From NCBI GenBank assembly GCA_932294295.1, contig OW028584.1:28087470-28151469 (forward strand): a stretch of DNA of 64,000 nt, written 5' to 3'. The position numbers and the translations under genes are program-made. Below are positions 60,201 to 64,000 of the stretch, one piece after another (positions within the stretch are counted from its first letter, which is position 1; each line of letters starts with the position of its first letter). This DNA is from Alitta virens. Its lineage: Eukaryota; Annelida; Polychaeta; Phyllodocida; Nereididae. The notes under the pieces were generated by a model. That model did no database searches. It saw only the letters and a list, made by a program, of their open reading frames with translations, and was not told where the DNA came from.

Positions 60201-61037
60201 AACTGTGCAGTCTAGACAAAAGAAATTGCAGTCTGTAACTTCTGAGAGAGTAAATTGTATTCCTGAGGGTCGAATAAACTCCAAAACGCTCAAAACTGTC
60301 CTAGACGTCCAACCTGGCTAGTAAACAATGTGTGAATCACGCCTCAGGCTTCCCAAAATAACCACTTGGTAAGGGTGTTGCAATGGGTGCACTTCCGGAA
60401 TAGACAAAGCTTCTTTCTTCGCTTCAAATTAATCTCACAGCTTTAAAAGTATGTTAGAAACTTTAACACACAACGAAATTTGTTCTATGAAATGTGTATG
60501 ACGTGATTTCACTGTTGAGGGACTTGTACTTCACGTATTTTCGCAGAAATCACAGAAATATCACAGTGTTGTCGGACCTTACCGGCGAGGAATGAATCAG
60601 CTAAATTGAAGTTTTCTCCACAGCGCATGCGCACGTCACCTGAGTTGCGTCACTTCCGCTTCTAGATCATTCAATATTCATCTTGTCCCAGAAACTGACC
60701 CAAAATACTAAGATTTATCGAAACTAAAGAATATACGACCTAGATGATACAGACAGAGAGGTTGTGGATAAGATATTCTCAAAGCTAAAGTCTACGCTAG
60801 GAACTGTCATTACACAATAAGCTGGCTAGCTGCCAATAAATTGACCTAGTTCGGCTGAGGTCGTGACCAAACTCAATTTCAACATGGCGGTCTTAAAACA
60901 AGAATCGGATCAGTGGGTGTGTCGTAGATCTACATAGCTAAATAACAGTAAACCAAATAAATGGAAAATAAATAATAACTCACCTGTGGTTGTTGCTGGA
61001 TGTTGATAATATTCTGTGGGTTTATCGTGTCCACCAT
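32990..61037 (-). CDS. cnc/NFE2L: CNC-bZIP transcription factor, NRF1/NRF2 (NFE2L) family, whole gene
   Basis: Stress-response transcription factor that in known relatives dimerises with small Maf and binds antioxidant response elements. Joining eleven exons with GT/AG sites and consistent phases gives about 850 residues from the ATG at 60055, or about 700 from the ATG at 61037. Order in the long form: ER-targeting N-terminus (1-168), DLG motif (182-184), ETGE motif (242-245), polyQ (338-346), ten N-X-S/T sequons (385-517), acidic patch (525-540), DSxxxS motif (563-568), CNC domain (about 673-736), basic region (727-746), leucine zipper, and a C-terminus like the NRF2 Neh3 domain. DLG, ETGE and the CNC plus RKRK basic region together leave little doubt about the family. 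BACH proteins are excluded because there is no BTB domain. The neighbour at the left is transcribed in the same direction. One gene seems to serve both the NRF1 and NRF2 roles; that is inference from the alternative first exons. Confidence 0.96.
33212..33951 (-). other. CNC gene intron with inverted-repeat element
   Basis: 740 bp. A roughly 140-bp imperfect palindrome occupies about 33400-33540. The remainder is AT-rich. Confidence 0.8.
33400..33540. repeat. Imperfect long inverted repeat (MITE-like)
   Basis: The left arm (ACTTGTAAATTAAACTCC...CCCATTGGCTAAGA) and right arm (TCTCAGCCAATGAGAG...GAATTTAGTTTACAAGT) are mutually complementary over about 60 bp with gaps. Each arm carries an ATTGG/CCAAT core. 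Confidence 0.65.
33952..34074 (-). CDS. cnc/NFE2L: CNC gene exon, basic region and first half of leucine zipper
   Basis: 41 codons, phase 0 at both ends (acceptor TCCACAG, donor GTGTGT). It begins [10 protein letters not shown], the DNA-contacting half of the CNC basic region, interrupted by an intron exactly after GKNK. The heptad zipper follows ([21 protein letters not shown]). Confidence 0.97.
34348..34539 (-). CDS. cnc/NFE2L: CNC gene exon, CNC domain
   Basis: 64 codons, phase 0 at both ends (acceptor TTTTGTAG, donor GTAAAA). It contains [15 protein letters not shown], then [15 protein letters not shown] and [12 protein letters not shown]. These are the cap'n'collar domain and the first half of the basic region, strongly conserved with vertebrate NRF1/NRF2 ([10 protein letters not shown] is identical). 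Confidence 0.97.
34540..35075 (-). other. CNC gene intron
   Basis: 536 bp. Around 34670-34740 it has a degenerate SINE-body fragment (AAAGGCAGACATAATGATTAG...GGAGTCTACATCATG). Confidence 0.75.
35076..35443 (-). CDS. cnc/NFE2L: CNC gene exon, phosphodegron-like Ser-rich region and HNHTY motif
   Basis: 368 bp, phase 1 in (acceptor TTTACAG) and phase 0 out (donor GTGTGT). [14 protein letters not shown] (561-574) sits where NRF1 has SDSGLSLDSSHSP and NRF2 has DSGISLNSSPS, the beta-TrCP degron of Neh6. Here the Gly is replaced by Ala. Near the end, [12 protein letters not shown] matches the NRF1 motif VGHNHTYN that precedes the CNC domain. Confidence 0.92.
35444..36212 (-). other. CNC gene intron
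   Basis: 769 bp, AT-rich. The open frame at 35444-35552 extending the next exon upstream is intron read-through, not a start. Confidence 0.8.
36213..36332 (-). CDS. cnc/NFE2L: CNC gene exon, acidic activation patch
   Basis: 120 bp, phase 1 to phase 1 (acceptor TTTTCAG, donor GTACGT). It encodes one more sequon (N515) and [17 protein letters not shown]. The latter resembles the acidic/hydrophobic LLEEAMLDEI..LMD segment of vertebrate NRF1 (AD2). Function as an activation patch is inferred from composition and position. Confidence 0.9.
36978..37026 (-). CDS. Candidate internal first exon of CNC gene (shortest isoform)
   Basis: [16 protein letters not shown] then AGAG|GTATTT in phase 1, matching the phase-1 acceptor of exon 36213-36332. 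The product would be about 357 residues, essentially CNC-bZIP plus the acidic patch. The donor is weaker than consensus at +4 to +5. The leader is hydrophobic, which might itself be a short membrane segment. Confidence 0.35.
38424..38482. repeat. Perfect 16-bp inverted repeat
   Basis: TTTATAAATGGAATAA at 38424-38439 and its exact complement at 38467-38482, with a 27-nt loop. AT-rich, so chance is possible, but the arms are perfect. Confidence 0.7.
39909..40210. mobile_element. MITE-like TIR element, GTGCAGTATAGCGGACC family
   Basis: About 300 bp with terminal inverted repeats near 40 bp. The left end is GTGCAGTATAGCGGACCCA; the right end is its complement with a few mismatches (CTGGGTCCGCTATACTGCAC). 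The interior contains GTGACGTCA. A second partial copy lies at 48245-48355. There is no coding capacity. Confidence 0.75.
42008..42178 (-). CDS. cnc/NFE2L: CNC gene exon, NST-like part 2
   Basis: 171 bp, phase 1 in and phase 1 out (acceptor TTTTCAG, donor GTAAGT). It adds sequons at N480, N494, N504 and N507 in a hydrophobic Phe/Leu/Thr context (for example [17 protein letters not shown]). Symmetric phase means it could be skipped without a frameshift. Confidence 0.92.
42179..47425 (-). other. CNC gene intron, 5.2 kb
   Basis: AT-rich unique sequence with poly-A/T tracts at about 43158-43205 and 45895-45950. It holds the candidate internal first exon at 43473-43512. ORFs here are short and unconvincing. 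Confidence 0.8.
43473..43512 (-). CDS. Candidate internal first exon of CNC gene (short isoform)
   Basis: [13 protein letters not shown] then a donor TTTG|GTAAGC in phase 1. The next acceptor (exon 42008-42178) needs phase 1, giving ...GQF-D-ILREQ. The product of about 411 residues would lack the ER segment, both KEAP1 motifs and half of the sequons but keep CNC-bZIP. It is comparable to the N-terminally shortened Drosophila Cnc isoforms or p45 NF-E2. Inferred from ORF, phase and donor only. Confidence 0.45.
47426..47705 (-). CDS. cnc/NFE2L: CNC gene exon, Asn/Ser/Thr-rich (NST-like) part 1
   Basis: 93 codons plus one base, entering in phase 0 (TTTACAG) and leaving in phase 1 (donor GTGAGT). 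It starts with an amphipathic acidic helix ([14 protein letters not shown]), a plausible transactivation segment. It then becomes Asn/Thr-rich with N-glycosylation sequons at N385, N414, N419, N433 and N442. Two are in a near-perfect five-residue repeat ([10 protein letters not shown]). This matches the NST domain of NRF1, which is glycosylated in the ER lumen. Confidence 0.92.
47825..47920 (+). repeat. tRNA-derived SINE head
   Basis: GTGGCCAAGTGGTTAAGG resembles a box A region, and CAGGTTTGGTTCTTGACCTGGG resembles box B with the T-arm palindrome. The spacing is tRNA-like, but the sequence lacks a functional tRNA fold as far as I can tell. Confidence 0.5.
48245..48355. mobile_element. Partial copy of GTGCAGTATAGCGGACC TIR element
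   Basis: Shares GTGACGTCA..CATTGAATTCAG, CATAGGCCTGGCAA.GAGGCTCGCTAAATATGGTC and GGTCCGCTATACTGCACTTTTT with the right part of the element at 39909-40210. Only the right half is present. Confidence 0.7.
49721..49984 (-). CDS. cnc/NFE2L: CNC gene exon, polyQ-containing activation region
   Basis: 88 codons, phase 0 at both ends (acceptor TTATTAG, donor GTAAGC). It opens with [14 protein letters not shown], which resembles the LSLEECLRLLE helix that follows ETGE in vertebrate NRF1. Next come a Thr/Val/Pro-rich linker and a run of nine Gln encoded by mixed CAG/CAA (residues 338-346). No other domain is recognisable. Confidence 0.9.
49985..50457 (-). other. CNC gene intron
   Basis: 473 bp of AT-rich sequence with consensus ends. 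Nothing else is evident. Confidence 0.85.
50458..50634 (-). CDS. cnc/NFE2L: CNC gene exon with ETGE motif (Neh2, C-terminal half)
   Basis: 59 codons, phase 0 at both ends (acceptor GTTCAG, donor GTGAGT). It carries [12 protein letters not shown], the high-affinity KEAP1-binding ETGE (residues 242-245). The residue before ETGE is Gly, as in vertebrate NRF1 (DGETGE), rather than Glu as in NRF2 (DEETGE). A short polyQ stretch (five Gln, then PQHQ) separates the acidic helix from the ETGE hairpin. Confidence 0.96.
50635..51343 (-). other. CNC gene intron between DLG and ETGE exons
   Basis: Mostly AT-rich. A 141-bp inverted-terminal-repeat element lies at 50826-50966. The intron splits Neh2 exactly between the two KEAP1-binding motifs. 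Confidence 0.85.
50826..50966. mobile_element. Short TIR element (MITE-like) with CCGG-rich interior
   Basis: CAGGGATGTGATT at the left and AATCAAATCCCTG at the right form 13-bp terminal inverted repeats with one mismatch. The interior repeats AACCGGAAAA and the palindrome CCGGATTTCCGG. GATAT flanks both ends as a possible 5-bp target duplication. The CAGGG termini recall hAT elements, but no transposase is present. Confidence 0.5.
51344..51475 (-). CDS. cnc/NFE2L: CNC gene exon with DLG motif (Neh2, N-terminal half)
   Basis: 44 codons, phase 0 at both ends (acceptor TTTACAG at the right, donor GTAAGT at the left). It contains [20 protein letters not shown], near-identical to the NRF2 Neh2 and NRF1 Neh2-like start. 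The low-affinity KEAP1-binding DLG is at long-form residues 182-184. A Lys/Glu/Gln-rich helix follows, the region whose lysines are ubiquitinated in NRF2. All isoforms starting upstream share this exon. The 311-bp triplication begins 12 bp upstream of its acceptor. Confidence 0.96.
51488..52420. repeat. Tandem triplication, 3 x 311 bp, apparently identical units
   Basis: Units start at 51488, 51799 and 52110 with the same sequence (ACACTATGATTAGGCAAGTA...). I saw no differences between the three by eye. Each unit carries a SINE-like fragment (CTCATCATTACACCTGCCTCTGGCAG). The array lies in the intron just upstream of the DLG exon. Identity implies very recent duplication or an assembly artefact. 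Confidence 0.95.
53273..53311 (-). CDS. Candidate third alternative first exon of CNC gene
   Basis: ATG followed by 12 codons ([13 protein letters not shown]) and a donor ATG|GTGAGT in phase 0, so it splices in frame to the DLG exon. An in-frame TAG lies just upstream, consistent with a true start. The leader resembles the short vertebrate NRF2 leader in size and Met/Pro/Gly content. There is no direct proof of transcription; the fit could be chance. Confidence 0.4.
59552..60055 (-). CDS. cnc/NFE2L: CNC gene, alternative first coding exon, NRF1/TCF11-like ER N-terminus
   Basis: Encodes 168 residues from the ATG at 60055 and ends in GAG|GTATGA, phase 0. Residues 8-27 form a hydrophobic stretch ([12 protein letters not shown]...) matching the NRF1 NHB1 ER signal-anchor. 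Residues 39-49 ([11 protein letters not shown]) match the invariant NRF1 motif IILGPSSAYTQ. Residues 97-101 (INAWL) align with human VNAWL, where DDI2 cuts between Trp103 and Leu104; here the bond is W100-L101. The exon ends ELTKE and joins DMDLIDILW, as in human NRF1 (DLTKE|DIDLIDILW). In NRF1 this region inserts the protein in the ER, from which it is extracted by p97 and cleaved when proteasomes are impaired. No in-frame upstream extension was seen. Confidence 0.93.
60380..60665 (-). promoter_or_regulatory. Promoter region of NRF1-like first exon (NRF-1/alpha-Pal, ETS, C/EBP-ATF-like sites)
   Basis: GCGCATGCGC at 60623-60632 is the palindromic nuclear respiratory factor 1 (alpha-Pal) site. 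TTGCGTCA at 60645-60652 resembles a C/EBP-ATF composite. CACTTCCGC at 60651-60659 and CACTTCCGG at 60390-60398 are ETS/GABP sites. Their tight grouping 335-600 bp upstream of the ATG at 60055 looks like a TATA-less housekeeping promoter distinct from the one upstream of 61037. Confidence 0.55.
60984..61037 (-). CDS. cnc/NFE2L: CNC gene, alternative first coding exon, NRF2-like leader
   Basis: Encodes 18 residues, [18 protein letters not shown], and ends CAG|GTGAGT in phase 0. It joins the shared exon at 51475 to read ...[13 protein letters not shown]. Vertebrate NRF2 has the same plan: a leader of similar size ending in Gln just before DMDLIDILW. The start context GCCAAGATGG is a strong Kozak. 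The exon has no hydrophobic segment, so this isoform should be soluble and open to KEAP1 control. It lies 929 bp upstream of the NRF1-like exon and must skip it. Confidence 0.85.
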
Positions 61038-61310
61038 CTTGGCCGGATCGTGTTCACTGATCTGTGTCAGCAATCTTTCACGTGAAAAATATGGCAATGA
61101 CACAGCTTCGTGTGCGTTCTAGAGCTCCAATATGATCTTAAAATTGTCCTTATGTATTCAAATTATACTCATATAAATTTTGGGTGGCGATATTACCCTG
61201 TTCGAGCGTATTTTCTCTAGTAAAATTATCCGGTCGGGCGATGACCCTCCTCCACTGGAGCTCTCCTGTTCTTTGGACCAAATTCTATTCTCCAATCGAC
61301 CAATGAGAAT
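61038..61310 (-). promoter_or_regulatory. Promoter region of NRF2-like first exon (ARE, MARE half-site, CCAAT boxes)
   Basis: ATGACACAGC at 61097-61106 matches the ARE consensus RTGACNNNGC, 60 bp upstream of the ATG. TGCTGACA on the minus strand at 61065-61072 is a MARE half-site. Two CCAAT boxes (61292-61296, 61300-61304) lie about 260 bp upstream. The region is less AT-rich than its surroundings. Autoregulation by CNC/Maf is plausible because mouse Nrf2 is known to be autoregulated through AREs. RTGACNNNGC alone occurs by chance about every 4 kb. Confidence 0.5.
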
Positions 61311-62826
61311 GCGCTGCCATCACTTACGTGAACACTCACTTTTTTTGTCACCCTGGACACTTCAACAATCAAGTGCAGACGGCTACTGTTGAAACTGTAA
61401 AGCTAATGCAAACATAAGTAAAAAATGTTTGGGCCATATATTGGCTGTTCAATAAGTCATGAAGGCACATAAATTTATTTCAATATTTGATATATATATA
61501 TATAGGCCTACATGTGTGGACCAAAGAGAACATTTTATACCTGAAATATATATTAAATAGTATACTCTGCTGTAGGCTGTCTATGTTCCGTTTAAGATAT
61601 AGTTCAAATTATTAATGTTTATAATAAATAATTAATAATAATTGGAGTACATAATTAATTGTCTAGTTAGTATAGGTCTATCTAATGTATACTAGTTGTT
61701 ACGAAATACAAATTAGAAGACAATCCAGACTTATAGCAGCTAAGCTCCCTTGGTGGCACCACCAGCTTAGTACTGATCTGCCACCTGGTGTCTTCGATGC
61801 CCATCAGTTAAATTTCAGGTTACATGTATGTTTATCGATGCCATGGTAATTAAAGTGTACAAATAGCCAACTGTTATAAGCCTTGCTACTCTGCTAGCAT
61901 TAGTTGTGGCTCTTCATATCGATCATTTTTTTGGTTTGCGTGCCTGGATAATCATGCTAGATTTGTTGAAGAACAGATCATTTGAGAAGTGTGTGTGAGG
62001 TGGGACTATATATTTATAAATGGTTTAATATTAAATTATTTATGGAAAGTATTTATGTCGTGATTAATTGTTATGTAAATATTACTAATAGTGTATTAAT
62101 AAGGTCAGCCAATACCAACTAGGCCTATAGGAAAGTGAACATAGACCAACAGTTACTAACCATTAGCCTACAACAGAGAACCATGTTCAGAAAATGTGGG
62201 ATTAAATTGTTAACATCGGGTAAAGCACACAATGCAGGCTATATGAATAACAAATTTCCAAAATTGATGAATAACATGTAAGCTTCCAATCATATTCTAG
62301 TCCGCAAGGCAAGTTCTTAAAAAGTAAAATATGTTTAGAACGGTAACAGTCAAGCAATTGTGAAACATGTTTTCCCGTAAACATTTGTTTTCCTAATTAA
62401 GACAGCCCAATTATAATTTTATAAACATATTTTCTTGACAGGGTGTTCATTCATATATGGAAAACAAAACTCCATGCCATGGCTGACATTGATTAATGGC
62501 CATCCTAGCAGTGTACCTTGTCAATATGGTTCCACAAGGAATTTTATACATTAGGCCTATCCTCAAACCACTTATCATTAACAATTTACCCTGCCCTAGG
62601 GTTTAGATAATGAAAGACCCAGAGCTTATACTACACATTGTAATAACTGAGAAAGTTAAGTGATCGCACATTAATTATTGTGGAGATTTGTGCCATCTTT
62701 ATTGCTGTCTCATTTGAATTCATTGCTTTATACATAACTGGAGAGTCAATTCCACTGTGATTTACATTAAAAAGATTATTGTCCAGAAATATAAGGAACC
62801 ATCAAATCATCATCACAGAATGTATC

Positions 62827-62861
62827 AAGGACTGTTGCCAAGGACTGTTGCCAAGGACTGT
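62827..62861. repeat. 13-bp tandem repeat, 2.7 units
   Basis: AAGGACTGTTGCC occurs twice exactly, then AAGGACTGT. Confidence 0.92.
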
Positions 62862-63234
62862 GGAAGTTGTGGAACATCATCATCAGGAACACAAAATCTA
62901 CACATATAGGGATCTACACACATTAGATCACAGTGCCCTACTAAAAAGGACTATCATTTACAGGACTGTGAGTTATATTAGAACATCATTTTGTGATTTA
63001 TATTGATTTGTATTGTTGCCTATTAGTAAATTGTTAAACTGTAAAATTATGAGTTTGTCATCCTTTGCTGCTAATCTATAACACTGTTATCATGTTGAAT
63101 GGATAATAATTCTAACTCTGTGTGTCAACTGACACACACAAGTTACATATAATTTTATGTGGTCAATGCTGTTATGTGTTTTGTATAATATAATAATACA
63201 TCTTTCGTCAGTTTAAACACCAACTCAAAAAGCT

Positions 63235-63310
63235 GTTATTGGCCAGAGCTGCTCTGCAAGTCTCAAGTTCAAATCTCCAGCCCAGGCAGTCGCACTCTCG
63301 AGGTCATTTT
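63235..63310 (+). repeat. Degenerate tRNA-like SINE segment
   Basis: CTGCTCTGCAAGTCTCAAGTTCAAATCTCCAGCCCAGGC keeps a box B-like GTTCAAATC and a T-arm-like frame. Box A is not clear. Confidence 0.4.
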
Positions 63311-63887
63311 AAGTTCAGTAAGCTGGAAGTTTCATGAGATGGTAAATTGGTAGTGTCAGGGTCATTGCGAAAAGGTCACTAATAAACGAGCTTAAATGTC
63401 ACTGCTAAATGATTCTGGGGAAATTGGATATTTTCTACGGGACAATTTTCATTCAGATGGGTCACATGATATGGCAATTTTTTTATGAATGGCTGCAGAC
63501 GATGTGCAGTTACCTTTCATAGACGACAGGTGAGAATGCACGCAGACACCACCTGGTGTTTGCATTGTAAACCAATGCTTCATCCCATTAACTACAGATC
63601 GGCTCCGGTTTCATGTGACATTTCCAGGCCTGTAATCAGTGATATGAGAATAACATGAAAACAGGAAGACATTTTCACAAAGCATTACTTAGTAGAACAA
63701 CTTCCTGAGTAGATTGCAAATACGGTGAAAAAATTACAGATGTTGGCCAGGCTGACGTGAGTGACATCACCTAAGATTCTGGTATAAAAAATTCAACAGT
63801 GTTGTATCATTGCCATTTTTCACAAGGTTTTTTGATGCTAATTGATGGGGTACATTTATTATATAAAGCTTGATCAGGTCACATGAC

Positions 63888-63989
63888 ATGGCTGCGGGGA
63901 CAGTAGAAGAGAGTGGGGTAAATGTAAATGTAATACGATTTTCTGTTGGCTATTCGCAACGAGCTCAGCTATCCTTGGCAGGCCTGTTC
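63888..63989 (+). CDS. Possible first exon of a rightward gene
   Basis: ACATGGCTGCGGGGACAGTAG has a strong start context. The frame reads MAAGTVEESG, then GTAAAT (possible donor after GGG), and without splicing ends at a TAG after 34 codons. A TATATAAAG lies only about 20 bp upstream, too close for a standard TATA-TSS-ATG order. Very tentative. Confidence 0.2.
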
Positions 63990-64000
63990 TAGCTTGACCC

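Larger units (their letters stand above)
61311..63887. other. Intergenic sequence
   Basis: AT-rich. It contains a 13-bp tandem repeat (62827-62861), a degenerate tRNA-like SINE segment at about 63235-63310 (CAAGTTCAAATCTCCAG box B-like) and no supported gene. Confidence 0.55.

Noticed and set aside
61180..61392. 70-codon plus-strand frame in the CNC promoter region
   Set aside because: Starts at a non-ATG codon and overlaps CCAAT/ARE promoter sequence; no domain.

Overview
This is a window of animal (metazoan, almost certainly invertebrate) nuclear DNA. It is AT-rich, has short exons with GT/AG boundaries separated by long introns, is crowded with tRNA-derived SINE-like repeats, small inverted-repeat elements and tetra/pentanucleotide arrays, and has no operon-like layout. 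I cannot fix the phylum. A CNC-bZIP gene that keeps both KEAP1-binding motifs fits a lophotrochozoan or an invertebrate deuterostome.

Right half (about 31-61.4 kb, minus strand): one complete CNC-bZIP transcription factor gene of the NRF1/NRF2 (NFE2L, cap'n'collar) family. I rebuilt eleven coding exons with exact, phase-compatible splice sites. Two alternative first coding exons splice in phase 0 to one shared exon carrying the DLG motif. One (59552-60055) encodes an NRF1/TCF11-like, ER-targeted N-terminus of 168 residues with a conserved Trp-Leu at the DDI2 cleavage position. The other (60984-61037) encodes an 18-residue NRF2-like leader. The shared body has DLG and ETGE motifs, a block of N-glycosylation sequons like the NRF1 NST domain, an acidic patch, a DSxxxS phosphodegron-like motif, the CNC domain, the bZIP and an NRF-type C-terminus. 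The products would be about 850 and 700 residues. Three further ATG-plus-splice-donor segments inside introns (53273-53311, 43473-43512, 36978-37026) match the phase of the next acceptor. They could be downstream promoters giving shorter isoforms, as in Drosophila cnc.

Left edge (1995-5494, minus strand): two consecutive coding exons of a Ser/Pro-rich, largely disordered protein that I do not recognise. It starts at 5439 and runs off the left side of the window. Its upstream non-coding exons and promoter, if inside the window, must lie between 5.5 and 30 kb. Candidates are a CpG-richer patch at 12.53-12.93 kb, a paired-CRE/CCAAT segment at 27.0 kb and a possible exon at 24.64-24.76 kb.

Middle (5.5-31 kb): no convincing protein-coding gene. 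It holds at least two tRNA-derived SINE families, several short TIR elements (MITEs), TATC/GATA, TTGTA and TTATC arrays, and two strong hairpins. Right end (61.4-64 kb): intergenic, with a possible short first exon of a rightward gene at 63888.

The most notable results are the single gene that appears to encode both an ER-anchored NRF1-type and a soluble NRF2-type protein by alternative first exons, its possible nested downstream promoters, and an identical 3 x 311 bp tandem repeat lying 12 bp from the acceptor of the DLG exon.
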